Positions 22,814 to 34,020 of a DNA stretch of 64,000 nucleotides are shown here, piece after piece. The stretch comes from Lineus longissimus (lineage: Eukaryota; Nemertea; Pilidiophora; Heteronemertea; Lineidae): the NCBI RefSeq assembly GCF_910592395.1, contig NC_088315.1, positions 17,963,808 to 18,027,807 of the forward strand. Reading direction: 5' to 3'. Under the pieces are notes generated by a model. That model saw nothing but the letters and a program-made list of their open reading frames with translations, did not search any database and had not been told where the DNA came from. A program made the translations under genes and the position numbers. The first letter of the stretch is position 1. Each line of letters opens with the position of its first letter.

Positions 22814-25800
22814 ATGAAGGGAGTTGGCGTGATTGTTTTGCTTGTAGCAGCCATGGTTGGCGCAGAGGCAGCCGCGGTCAACACCACCACCAGTAAGCCA
22901 TCGCCCGAACCAAAACCACCTGCCTTCTGCCGCGGTTTGAACTGCCCCAAGTTTACTGTCGTGAAGGCAGAAAAGGTAAGTCAGACTCTAGCTTGTTGAT
23001 TCATTGCAATATAATATCAAAGTGGCCAGTTGTGCTATCTATAGTTAAATAAAACTTGGAGTGCTACATTGAGGTTCGTTCAAAAAAACCCAGATGAAAA
23101 CATTCACACCGAACAGAGGGAAATTACTGAAAAATACAGATTTTTTAAAATCAAAATGAAGAATGTTAATCGAAGTGGAATTTGATTCCGTTTAACTCAA
23201 AAATTGAAAGTCAAGTGTCGGTGTGGGATGAACCTAATTTAAGATAACCCAGCACCTCCGGACCTACACTGTAGAGTAGTATCACAGGTCCCTTATATCT
23301 GTTTGGTTTTTGTGTGACTTCTTTCCTGTGGTTTGACCTAGACACGATTGTGATTATTCAGCACATCTAGATCAGGTAGTGCTGCCATCTAACGTGTAAT
23401 TGTGTCACTACTCAGGTGTGTTATATTTGTGAGCATCTGTCATGGACAGTCGCGTTTCTTTCATCGATTTCTCAAAGTTTATGCGGGGCAATCATTTTTT
23501 TTTATGACAAGTGGAAAGTTGCAACATATCTTAATCACCAGTGTGGTTTGTTGTAAGAAATATTGCAATTTATTTGCTTTAATTCCGATTTTTAAATGAT
23601 ACATAAAAAACACGTTTTTTGTGATTTCCAAGATAATCGAATTCTGCCAGTGAGTCATGGCTCAAATAATATTTGACAATATGTATCTTATCGCAGTATG
23701 TCCAGAAAGATTCTCATAGTTCAGCAAAGTGAAAAATGCATCTTGAAAATGTATTGTTTGAACTGTAAGTAAGAACATGAGAATTGATTTTATTTTTTTA
23801 GATAAAAAAAGACTAATAGTAATCTCTAAGGGGAATTTTATTCTGTTCAATTCAAAAGTGCAGGTCGAGTGTTGGTGTGGGAAGACCGCCCGAAGGCCGA
23901 CTCTTTATTAAGATAACCCAACACCTCCGGACCTACACTGAAGAGTAGTATCACAGGTCCTTTATATGTGTTTCATTTTTGTGTGATTTCTCTCCTGTGG
24001 TTTGACCGAGACACGATTGTGATGATTCAGCACATCTAGATCAGCTAGTGCTGCCATCTAACTGTTAGTTGGGTCACTACTCAGGTGTGTTATCTGTGAC
24101 CTAGTTCCTTTCGTCAACGATAAGTCATTTTAAATAGAATCACATGATTGATTTAATTCATGAATGGTTATATCTTATGTTTATGCGTTACTGTATAGTT
24201 TGTGGGGTGTATCTGATGAATGTAAATGTGGTTTTTAAGAGGGGAAATCCGTTGTTCTTCTAGCAAATCTATTTTTGGCTTGTCGGGGAATCTCCAAATT
24301 CCAGGACGGTATGATGAACGTCAAATGCGTGTCAGATAGAATTATATGCGAATTATATGTATTTTTTGGTAACGAATTCAGCTAAATAATTGTAACAAAT
24401 GATGGTATAGTTTCTGGGCTGTTTTTGAAGAATGCCAAGGTCATTTTAAGGGGGAAATCCGTCATTTATGACCCATTCTATTTTTAGCCTTTATCAGTTT
24501 CCCGGTTAGGAGACCAATCCTGTGGATGCTATTGAACATTATCCATTTCGACATACTGTGAGATGTGAGAGACCCCTATTGGCGATTTTATGTAACTACT
24601 TTTGACTGAGATTCTACATACTCCTGTATTATTAACTGCTGATTAATTTGCACAAATCGTCCAGGTACCCACTGACAATCGCTAGTCCTCCTGTAAATAT
24701 ACTACAACTAATATACTAGTACTCTTCTCTGAATTCCATGTGTAACTATCACAATGTTAAACAATGTACATTGTAAATAATTACCTGCCAGACGTACTAC
24801 ATTGTACTAGTATACAGTAAATCTTCTCCACAAAACTGCCAGGTACCGCACATCCTTATTCATTGCCATCAGTTCACATGTAACAAGAGAAAATAATAAA
24901 TTGTACTTTAACATTTCACAACTCTCACTTTTTCTTCATATTTGTACCTTCACCTACCCTATCATAACAGCAGATTAATTGCTAAATGGTATCAACATGC
25001 CTACATATATGGCAAGCCAAAGCGGAATTTATTCAAGACTTTAGAATAACCATTCAAGAAGTTAAATATAAGTTCAAGAAGGAAATATATGTTCAAGACT
25101 AAAATATGTTCAACCTTGAATCAAATGTTTTCAACCTTAAATAAAATATGTTCAACCTTGAATAAAATATGTTCAACCTTGAATAAAATATGTCCAACCT
25201 TGAACAAAATATATTCAACCTTGAACAAAATATATTCAAGACTCACGTGACCATATTCAAGACTCACGTGACCATATTCAAGACGCACGTGACCACAAAA
25301 TTGATGACGTAGAGCGTAGAATCTGTGGTACTTCTGATGCGTTCTGTTTCACGACATGATTGATTGCCTGTATAGCCTAAACACTCAAACATGTCAAAAG
25401 ACAACGAGAATCCGATACAGTGGTGTCGGCCTTAAGAATGAAAGGTGAGAGGCATTGCGCATTTTGAACCTATAATTTGCCTGATATGTCTGTGAAACAT
25501 CTATCGACTCTGACATTCACTCGGCATCCATGTCATGATGTGTAGGATTACAGTACATGTCAGGTGTAGGCGGCTAGGTACGTGTACAACCATGTGTCAA
25601 AACCTCGTGCGAACAATTCGAGTCCGAAACGCAACACAAGTACCATGGGTTCGGGAAAGTCTGAACGCGGGTTCGGGAAAGTCCGTAAAGCATCAAAACA
25701 TGAGCAACTACGTCATCAATTTTGTGGTCACGTGCGTCTTGAATATGGTCACGTGAGTCTTGAATATATTTTGTTCAAGGTTGAATATATTTTGTTCAAG

Positions 25801-28800
25801 GTTGGACATATTTTATTCAAGGTTGAACATATTTTATTCAAGGTTGAACATATTTTATTCAAGGTTGAAAACATTTGATTCAAGGTTGAACATATTTTAG
25901 TCTTGAACATATATTTCCTTCTTGAACTTATATTTAACTTCTTGAATGGTAATTCTAAAGTCTTGAATAAATTCCGCTTTGGCTTGCCATATACATACCC
26001 CTCCTTCCACACCCACAACCAAAGCCACACCCCTACGTGATCCTAGTCACCGCCAGGCTTGTATTTTTGAGTAACCGGCCATGAAAATTCATCATGGACA
26101 ATCATGTTTCTTTGATCGATTTCTCAAAGTTTAATCTTAATCACCAGTGTGGTTTGTTGTAAAAAATATTGCAATTTAATTGCTTTAATTCCGATTTTAA
26201 AATGATACATAAAAACACGTTTTTTGTGATTTCCAAGATATTCGAATTCTGCCAGTGATATATGGCTCAAATAATATTTGACAATATATATCTTGATAAA
26301 TAATAAATAATAAATAATAATAATAATAATTGATATTTTTTATTGCCTCCTAAAAGAAGATATTTACAGTATGGTACACAATGAGCACAACAGTTTTTCC
26401 CATAATTCTTATTGCACTGTGTCCAGAAAAATTATCACACTTCAGTAAGGTGAAAAATGCATCCTGAAAATGTATTGTTTGAACTTTAAGTAAAAACATG
26501 AGGATTGATTTTTTCTTTTAAATAAAAAATGACCAATGTTAATCGCTAAGTGGAATTTATTCTGTTCAATTCAAAAATGTAAGTCAAGTGTTGGTGTGGG
26601 GGGACTGCCCGAAGGCCGATCTTGGTTAAGATAACCCAGCACCTCCGGACCTACACTATAGAGTAGTATCACAGGTCCGTTATATGTGTTTCATTTTTGT
26701 GTGATTTCTTTCCTGTGGTTTGACCTAGACACGATTGTGATGATTAAGCACATCTAGATCTTTCAGTTTTGTCATGATTTCACAATCAGTTAGTGCTGCC
26801 ATCTAACTGTTAGTTGTGTCACTAAACTCGAGGCTCATTTCTACGAGACGAGAGGACTTTTCTCTCAGTTTTCAAGCCAGAGCCCTGTATTAGTCCCTGT
26901 GTACATTACTTGCACATTGCTGGTCATAGGTTTTTGGTAAAAAGCACCCATAGGGCCAATCAATCCTCACCATATTTTATATGAGTTAAGAAGAACCCTT
27001 TACCAATATCATGATAACATTTTACAACATTCCAATAGGCCTACCAAATGCGTGAGAATAATGACTTCTGTGCAGCATAGGCTATCCGTCAAATTGACAC
27101 TCGCGCATTGATATGGCCCTATCAAAATACTAGTTCTAAACTGACCAGTGGGACTACATTTTCTTAAATATAGTGTCAAAAATCATATTTCTGTGATGGC
27201 CTGACTCTGCAGATTTAGAATTAACCACAGATTGAGAATTAATTCCACTTTGATCCATCCCAACCATGTATTTTACACAACTTGACATTTTAATAAACTC
27301 AATGCGACTGCCACACTTCATCAAATAGATCTTTCAAAAAGCGCTGTAAAATGGTTATTTCCTTAGAAATTATGGAATATTAACCACCTTTAATTAATTC
27401 ATAACAAACATTATATGTTAGGCGTGAAATTTACCTGGCCGGGAGGATAATGACCCTGCTTGCCACCAGGCGTCGACACTTGCATGACGCTGATCTCTAG
27501 CAACGATTTTCGCCAGTGTTGCGAGGCAGTTTCGGACACATGGCTTGTGAATTTTAGGTAGGCCTAAGGTTACACTCCGTTCAAGTGTATTGTTTATTGC
27601 AGTTCATTGATTTTTTCTACCGTAGTCATGTTTGGAGATATCGCGGTCCTGCTGGAGACAATTTTTGTATGAAAAACCGACAAAGTTGTCCCTTCAAGTG
27701 GCCGTTTAGATTTACTTACAATACCAATGGTACCTCTGTCACACAGACTTATGATCAATCGCCCTGAAATTCATTTTTCAGGAATACGAAGTCAGAAAGT
27801 ACGAGGCTTCTTACTGGACGAGCACGGACATGTACGAGATGAGCATTGATGATGCGACCAGAATTGGCTTCGGGAGACTCTTCAGATACATCAGCGGAAA
27901 CAACGCCAACAGTAAGTAGAGTCATCACGAGGGGGGGGGCAAATAGCACTTTTTAAAATGTGCGGACAGAATTACGATCAAAAACACATTCTTTGGTGAA
28001 TTCTTTGAGGGCATCTGCCCCCCTGGTACCCTGGCCCAGCTAGCTACGCACATGCATCAAAGAATAGGTGCCGAGACTTGCCTGTGTATTCTAGTATTTT
28101 ATACAACTCTTTGAATGCTTACAAACCACTTCACCTAACTCTTCCAGAGGAAAAGATTGCCATGACGTGCCCAGTCCTGACTAAGGTCACCCCCGGCCAA
28201 GGTCCCGCCTGCGAGAGCAACTTCACGGAAAGCTTCATGGTTCCCTTCTCGCATCAACCCAAGGCGCCTGCGCCATCAGACAAGGACGTCTACCTCAGTT
28301 CCATGCCGGAGATGACAGTCTACGTCAAGTGAGCGTTTATTTACAAACACCTCCGGTTTTGGAGGGGGACTTTTTGTCACCAATTTACGACGTCATTTGC
28401 AATAAATGCTGGATACAGGTCGGAAATCACCAAACTTGCCGGTGATGCATTCAAAGCACGCCCACTTCTTACTCATGTAGTCACAACCATTGAAAATGAC
28501 CCGTCTTGTTGGTATAGGGTGATCGGAATCTCGAATAGTTAACTGTTCAAGTGAACAGTTTTTGTTCACATTTGGTGGTAAAGACAAACTTTAAAGGCCG
28601 CTAGCTTCTAAACAGGACAAATTGTTGAAAAATAATTGCCGTGCTGCAGCGACATCTGTCCGGTTTGTTTGTTACTACAAGGCTAACCTTTTCAAGCAAA
28701 TTTTCATTTCAATGTCTCGTTTTTCTGTTGATCTAGATGCTTCGGAGGATACGCCAAAGAAGCCGAATGGATCGAAATGGCCGCAGCCCTCGCCACGGCC

Positions 28801-28908
28801 ATCGGGGATACCAGCGTATTCGACAACACCCACTACTTTACGGCCGGGTACGACAGCCCCTATCAACCTTTCAAAAGACACAACGAGGTCTGGTTCGTCG
28901 GAAAATAA
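22814..28908 (+). CDS. HEBP2-like: SOUL/HEBP-family heme-binding protein, copy 1
   Basis: Four exons, 214 codons: 22814-22975, 27782-27911, 28148-28328, 28737-28908, phases 0, 1 and 2, all GT-AG. Residues 1-20 form a signal peptide (MKGVGVIVLLVAAMVGAEAA), so the protein is probably secreted. A short Pro/Thr/Ser-rich linker precedes CRGLNCPKF (Cys39, Cys44). The SOUL domain follows: YEVRKYEASYW, IGFGRLFRYISG, IAMTCPVLTKV (Cys105), Cys119, a glycosylation sequon NFT (122-124), SSMPEMTVYVK, CFGGYA (Cys159), FTAGYDSP and HNEVWFVGK at the end. Human SOUL has the same order of motifs. The family binds heme or porphyrins; direct activity here is inferred. ATG 22814 is chosen because the signal peptide starts there. 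Intron 1 (4.8 kb) is filled with repeats. The stop codon overlaps an AATAAA. Confidence 0.95.
25008..25991. mobile_element. Foldback DNA element with 6-bp target duplication
   Basis: 984 bp. Arms of about 300 bp are inverted copies (25008-25310 and 25700-25991), beginning TATGGCAAGCCAAAGCGGAA. Arms contain tandem short units (AATATGTTCAACCTTG) and CACGTGACCATATTCAAGAC blocks. It is flanked by TACATA at 25002-25007 and 25992-25997. The empty site CCTACATACCCC is preserved at about 36200 in unit 2, confirming insertion. Spacer of about 390 bp has no recognisable transposase, so it is non-autonomous. Confidence 0.88.
27430..27720 (+). repeat. Repeat I, upstream of SOUL exon 2
   Basis: About 290 bp, from CTGGCCGGGAGGATAATGAC to AAAGTTGTCCCTTCAAG. 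Related sequence is at 37626-37925 (unit 2), partly at 47165-47260 (copy 3), and at 49415-49690 and 52505-52790 where no SOUL exon follows. Confidence 0.75.
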
Positions 28909-28909
28909 A
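28904..28909 (+). terminator. AATAAA overlapping the SOUL copy 1 stop codon
   Basis: The last lysine codon and stop read AAATAAA, placing a canonical poly(A) hexamer across the stop. A second AATAAA at 29212-29217 in the 3' flank is the more likely site. Same arrangement in copy 2 (39107-39112 and 39414-39419); copy 3 ends AAATGA instead. Confidence 0.4.
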
Positions 28910-29791
28910 AGACATTAGAAGACAAAATCACTGCCATAGTTTGCATCATGCACTCGATAAATATTGTATACACCATAAGCTATCGGAAAAAATGTGAGGT
29001 TGCAATCAAATATGGCGCAATTTGTTACGTAAGCGTTAAACGTAGATGTGCTAGGCGTCTCTAGTAGGTGGAGTGCCCTGAACTGCAAACCGAGCGACGT
29101 GGAGAGGAAGATGCACATTCTAATCGGCAGTGACTTAAACGATTTGGTACCAAACCTAAATTGTTTGTACATATATCTGTTCATAATGTAGGAAAGCATC
29201 AAGTTTTTAAAAATAAAAATGTGAAATAATCAGATTTACGCTTCTCCGGTTATTAGATGGTAGTGCCTTCTATAGGTAGAAATGTACTCCCATACATTGA
29301 TAATCAGTCTATGGTAGACCCCATGTTCTATGTCCGAGCTGCAGAGGGCGTGACATTCGGCATTATGATGGGGTATTGCGATGACGTCATGAAATCAAGT
29401 CACTTGTAGCCCTGGATTATTGGCCGATCCCTGGTTAAGACATCCTCTAATACCAGAGCCTGTCGTATGGTCCTCCACTCGCACACGTTCCACTGAAGTT
29501 CAGGAGGGTTGGTTCAAGATACCTGGCACTGGCACTGGCATATTTTGGCCAGAAAATAATAATGATGATAACACAGTGTCCTAGTCTGTTGCAAAACTTA
29601 TATCATATCATGTCAATTACATACCTACACATAGGCTACAATATGCAGTTAGTACATGTTGGTTAGGGCATATGCTATAGGCTATACAGACTATGCCATG
29701 GACAATGACAAGACCCATGATAATGGCTGACAGCAGTCTGATTTCAAATGAATTTCAGTGGCCTGCAGACCATTTTGGGATGCATTCTTGG

Positions 29792-29932
29792 GCCAGTGTC
29801 AGTGCCAGTGCCAGTGCCAGTGCCAGTGCCAGTGCCAGTGCCAGTGCCAGTGCCAGTGCCAGTGCCAGTGCCAGTGCCAGTGCCAGTGCCAGTGCCAGTG
29901 CCAGTGCCAGTGCCAGTGCCAGTGCCAGTGCC
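29792..29932. repeat. (CCAGTG)n hexanucleotide microsatellite
   Basis: About 23 perfect units. It lies exactly between the end of duplication unit 1 (about 29640) and the start of unit 2 (29936). The open frames it generates (Ser-Ala, Val-Pro, Cys-Gln, Gly-Thr repeats) are artefacts. Confidence 0.97.
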
Positions 29933-30647
29933 ATTATTCAGCACATCTAGATCAGCTAGTGCTGCCATCTAACGTGTAATTGTGTCACTACTCAGGTGTG
30001 TAATATTTGTGAGCATCTGTCATGGACAGTCGCGTTTCTTTCATCGATTTCTCAAAGTTTATGCGGGGCAATCATTTTTTTTATGACAAGTGGAAAGTTG
30101 CAACATATCTTAATCACCAGTGTGGTCTGTTGTAAGAAATATTGCAATTTAGTTGCTTTAATTCCAATTTTTAAATGATGCATAAAAACACGTTTTTTGT
30201 GATTTCCAAGATAATCGAATTCTGCCAGTGATATATGGCTCAAATAATACTTGACAATATGTATCTTATTGCAGTATGTCCAGAAAGTTTCTCATACTTC
30301 AGTAAGCTGAAAAATGCATCTTGAAAATGTATTGTTTGAACTTTAAGTAAGAACATGAGAATTGATTTTACTTTTTTTAGATAGAAAATGACCAATGTTA
30401 ATCTCTAAGTGGAATTTTATTCTGTTCAATTCAAAAGTGTAAGTCAAGGGTTGGTGTGGGCAGACTTCCCGAAGGCCGACTCTTTATTAAGATAACCCAT
30501 CACCTTCCGGACCTACACTATATGTGTGTTTATTCGTCGAGAAATAGTTCTGACACATGTGGTGCATTTACAGATTTGTGCTGGGTGCTAGGTGCTTGTT
30601 TACAACGATCTATTTACATATCCGTGAAAAATCAAGGTTCAAAGAAT

Positions 30648-33600
30648 TTAACTAGTGCACAGAAAATCAATCATTTCTGTTAATTCCCTATGATTAAACG
30701 CCGCATCCCCTACGTCTCGCATGACCATCAATTCGCTAATCTGTTCCGCTAACCTATTTTGCCCGTTCTTATCATTCACTATATAAAAAACCCTCAACAT
30801 ATCTCCCCAGCTGTCCACATTGTTCCTATCTAACCCATATTTTGCATACAACATGTTGACACTTCTCCCCAGTGAAGATTCACTCCCCTGACACACAAGT
30901 TTAAAACACAAGCTGACAAATACATTCTTAGATGAAGACATACCACCCATAAAATTCATTAACCGCTTTTCTAGTTCAATTTCAATACAAAAGTCGTGAA
31001 CAATGCACGGCAGTAAATCATTGTGAGTCCTGTATGGTAGATTTAAAACCCGTCGCAGACACTTCCGCCACGCAACAAACAATTCCTCCATATAAGGCTT
31101 AGACAAGTCCAGAAGCTGGGAACCATATAAAGACATACAAAAACTTTTGAAAAGTGCGTACCTTACATGCGCATGGGCAAATCTGAACTGTGCCATTAAC
31201 ATGTTAGTTCTTTTGTACAAGTCATTTATTAAAAGCTCTACTCTTCTCCGATCAACACGAGGACCCAAAATAATACCGAGGTGTTCTTCCTCCATAGATA
31301 TGAGTATCTGTGTGCCCTCAAAGAACAATGCCCTTGGTGGATCATCTAACCCAAAAACTAAAAATCTACTTTTTGATGCATTGAACGAAATATTAAAGTC
31401 AATTGAAAAACAACTTGCTGTACTCAACATTTTCTTCAACCCACGTAATGAGGGTGCAAGCATGATTAGGTCGTCTGCGAAGGCAAAGACGCCACAAAAG
31501 AGGTTACCAACATGGCACCCAAAACCAGCCTTCTTTAAATTCGCCACTAGCTCATCTATGTAAATACCAAAGAGTACAGGAGACAATACACCACCTTGTT
31601 TCACACCATTAGAGACAGCAAATTCTGCTGAGACACATTTCCCCCATTGAACTCTCACCCGTTGTTGGGTGTATAAAGATGCCAGAAACCTTGCCGCAAA
31701 CGGGCACAACCCTTTTTTAGTCAAAAGACAGAATAACTTTACAAAATGCACGCAATCAAAAGCCCGGCTAGCGTCCAGCATGACACAATATACTGCTGTG
31801 TTACAGCTTTTATAATAATTAATGACCTCATTTACAATTGAACTGCACGCCGCCGTAGAAACACCAGTCTTAAAACCAAATTGAGCATCGGAGGTCTGTA
31901 AAACCTTCTCATACTTTTTTAAGAAAATGTTGTCCATAATTTTTCCGATGATGCTACTTAAAGAGATACCACGATAATTATCTGAGACATTTAAAGACTT
32001 TCTGCTGTTCTTCGGAATTGGAATAACTCTGGTTTGAACGAAACCACGGGGACAGTAACCATGACTCATCATGGAACTCAATAAAAGTGACAAATACACA
32101 TTTAACCTTTGACTCCCATTGATAAAAAGATCTGACATTATTTTAGGATTACTATCCGTCTTTCCGCGCTTTAATCGCCTGATCCCACCAACTACCTCTT
32201 GGAATGAAATACCATGACTGGCATCACAATTACCATCCCGACAACCACTGGCGATTCCTAAATCCAGATCCCTCTTCAAGTCATTCATCTCATTTACATT
32301 GTACGACACCGAGTTATACAAACTTTTGAATTTTTCGCCAAAGAGATTACATGTAGCGTCCATGCCACTAACTCCGTCCATGCTATTTGGTTGCATAGCT
32401 CTTGTTCCCTTAACCTTCTTCACATTCTTCCAAAACTCATTTTTATCATTATTTCCGAGTGACTCGGCTAACTTATTAGCTGCAACCCTATCATGATTTG
32501 TCTTGTTTCGTTTAACTGATAGATGATACAAGGCCCTTGTATGGCGCCTTATGTCAGCGATCACCCCCAGCCGCGGCCTACCATTCTCCTTCCAGAGATT
32601 ATGCCAGAACATAGCTCGTTGCCTATACTCTTTCACCTCATCGGTCCACCCGGCTCTGCCCTGGTCCTCACGTACCCCACTTTTCACATGTTTTAGAGGT
32701 ATAGATTCCTCCCCAGCCGAAATGCACGCCGCAATGATCTCCTCATGAAGCCGATCAATTACCTCATTGTGCATGACACAGAATGGATCGCCGCAGCGTG
32801 TCAGGTCATCCGGGATAGCAATAACTCTCAGGTTTTCATCTAAAGCCTCTTTGTATCTCATAATGTCCTCAGGTCCTGCTTTATCCCAGTCTAGTATTTG
32901 CCTAGACTCATTTCTTACGTCCTTATTTTCATATCCAAAGACCTGAACATCAGTACTCAATATCATAGAAAGGCTGGAGTGATCTGAGGGGTTGTCAGCC
33001 CTATGCAGAGCAGTGTACTGCTCGATCCTATTAAAAACATTTTCTGAGATTATAAAATGATCCAAAAGGGATCTTGCGCCTGTGATCTTACTCTCAAATG
33101 TATATTCTACATTACATACGGCATGCGTTCTTCCACAGAACAGACTCTCCCTCTCCAAAAAGTTCAACAACGCCCTAGTATTATCTGACCCGGCCCTGCT
33201 GAAGTCGGTATTCCAATCCCCTCCAATAATAACATCATTAACATTTGACATTTCTATAATTGCAGAGATCTCTTGCAGGACACCATTAAAAATTTCAATA
33301 TCTTGCCCATCAGTAGGCATGTACACATTTATCAACAACATTTCATTTTGTAAACCAGGGCTATCAACCTGCACAGCGCATACCCTCTTTGATTCCCATT
33401 GAATTGGTTTAACACATGCATCACTATGAGCGTTCCACGCGATTGCAGCGCCACCGTGAGGCCTGCCAACCAACAAAGATTCACTTGCCATACCAGTGAC
33501 ACCATGAATATTAATGGTACTCCCAATTTCACTACCAAGTTTCTTAAGTTGCTCATTATACAACCAATGTTCCTGTATGAAGAGGAAATCCGCATCCTTA

Positions 33601-33728
33601 CTAAGGTCTCTTAAATATTCATGTCTACCAGGCCCAGTACCATTACTGTTGTAAGTAGTGCATTTCAAAGTGTTCACAAGTGTAGCCAGAGTTATTGTCA
33701 GTAAAAGAATTAGGGACCTACTTATCAT
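30648..33728 (-). CDS. LINE ORF2: endonuclease and reverse transcriptase
   Basis: An uninterrupted frame of 1055 codons extends from 33815; the likely start is the ATG at 33728, giving 1026 residues. It encodes the two enzymes that nick the target and copy the RNA. APE-type endonuclease motifs: FLFIQEHWL, GGDWNTDFSR, SLLDHFIIS and NPSDHSSLS. Reverse transcriptase motifs: VIPIPKNSRK, DNYRGISL, ASRAFDCVHF (catalytic Asp), QGGVLSPVLFGIYIDEL and the FADD box in GVFAFADDLIM. The start overlaps the end of ORF1 by 11 nt (ATGATAAGTAG), suggesting termination-reinitiation. No stop or frameshift, so insertion is recent. The clade could be CR1/L2/Jockey-like, judged from the ORF1 end and the non-poly(A) tail; not settled. 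Confidence 0.95.
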   Translation of the reverse strand: MISRSLILLLTITLATLVNTLKCTTYNSNGTGPGRHEYLRDLSKDADFLFIQEHWLYNEQLKKLGSEIGSTINIHGVTGMASESLLVGRPHGGAAIAWNAHSDACVKPIQWESKRVCAVQVDSPGLQNEMLLINVYMPTDGQDIEIFNGVLQEISAIIEMSNVNDVIIGGDWNTDFSRAGSDNTRALLNFLERESLFCGRTHAVCNVEYTFESKITGARSLLDHFIISENVFNRIEQYTALHRADNPSDHSSLSMILSTDVQVFGYENKDVRNESRQILDWDKAGPEDIMRYKEALDENLRVIAIPDDLTRCGDPFCVMHNEVIDRLHEEIIAACISAGEESIPLKHVKSGVREDQGRAGWTDEVKEYRQRAMFWHNLWKENGRPRLGVIADIRRHTRALYHLSVKRNKTNHDRVAANKLAESLGNNDKNEFWKNVKKVKGTRAMQPNSMDGVSGMDATCNLFGEKFKSLYNSVSYNVNEMNDLKRDLDLGIASGCRDGNCDASHGISFQEVVGGIRRLKRGKTDSNPKIMSDLFINGSQRLNVYLSLLLSSMMSHGYCPRGFVQTRVIPIPKNSRKSLNVSDNYRGISLSSIIGKIMDNIFLKKYEKVLQTSDAQFGFKTGVSTAACSSIVNEVINYYKSCNTAVYCVMLDASRAFDCVHFVKLFCLLTKKGLCPFAARFLASLYTQQRVRVQWGKCVSAEFAVSNGVKQGGVLSPVLFGIYIDELVANLKKAGFGCHVGNLFCGVFAFADDLIMLAPSLRGLKKMLSTASCFSIDFNISFNASKSRFLVFGLDDPPRALFFEGTQILISMEEEHLGIILGPRVDRRRVELLINDLYKRTNMLMAQFRFAHAHVRYALFKSFCMSLYGSQLLDLSKPYMEELFVAWRKCLRRVLNLPYRTHNDLLPCIVHDFCIEIELEKRLMNFMGGMSSSKNVFVSLCFKLVCQGSESSLGRSVNMLYAKYGLDRNNVDSWGDMLRVFYIVNDKNGQNRLAEQISELMVMRDVGDAAFNHRELTEMIDFLCTS

Positions 33729-34019
33729 CAACACCTTGCTGTCTGTTTTGTTCGCGACTTTTAGACGGAACGACATACTTGCGGACCGTGACGCCCTCCG
33801 GCCACATGTCCTCACTCATGAGTTTCGGGTAGTCTGTTTTCCCGACAGTTATCCTAAATGAACAGTATGCTGAATCTGGGTGTGATAAACGTTTAACAGC
33901 ACGCACATTTATGTCCTGTTCTTTGACATATTCCTCGAGATCAGACTCAACTGTGCCTTTTCTCAATCGGTACACAAACACATCCCTGGCAGGCTCCGGA
34001 CCTGCTATAAGTTTATCAC
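33718..34019 (-). CDS. LINE ORF1, C-terminal remnant
   Basis: About 100 codons stay open from the truncation point to the stop at 33718-33720. The readable part includes PARDVFVYRLRKGT, then SAYCSFRITV and MWPEGVTVRKYVVP, a pattern typical of the RNA-binding C-terminal region of ORF1 in invertebrate LINEs. The N-terminal part is missing because the element is 5'-truncated, so it cannot make a full ORF1 protein. Confidence 0.75.
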
Positions 34020-34020
34020 T

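Larger units (their letters stand above)
22976..27781 (+). other. Intron 1 of SOUL copy 1, repeat-filled
   Basis: Contains two copies of a roughly 700-bp repeat (R: about 23345-24090 and 26085-26830, sharing CATCTAGATCAG and CACCTCCGGACCTACACT), a spacer S (24090-25000), the foldback element at 25008-25991, an AAT-type microsatellite at about 26298-26330, and repeat I at 27430-27720 just before exon 2. Confidence 0.8.
23345..29640 (+). repeat. Segmental duplication, unit 1
   Basis: Homologous to 29936-39875. Homology runs from inside intron 1 of SOUL copy 1 through exons 2-4 and about 700 bp of 3' flank (to the shared GTCCTAGTCTGTTGCAAAAC). Exon 1 and the promoter are outside it. The two units differ by a LINE and extra R copies in unit 2 and a foldback element in unit 1. 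Confidence 0.85.
30520..34020 (-). mobile_element. Non-LTR retrotransposon (LINE), 5'-truncated
   Basis: The minus-strand element interrupts the repeat R at CCTACACT/GTAGAG: left flank to 30519, right flank from about 34021. It comprises the 3' part of ORF1, the whole ORF2 and about 130 bp of 3' UTR ending in a short CACACATATA-type tail rather than poly(A). At most a 4-5 bp target duplication (CACT) is visible. Truncation within ORF1 is the usual result of incomplete reverse transcription. Confidence 0.92.

Noticed and set aside
29693-29979. Ser-Ala, Val-Pro, Cys-Gln and Gly-Thr repeat proteins
   Set aside because: All are translations of the CCAGTG microsatellite in different frames and strands.
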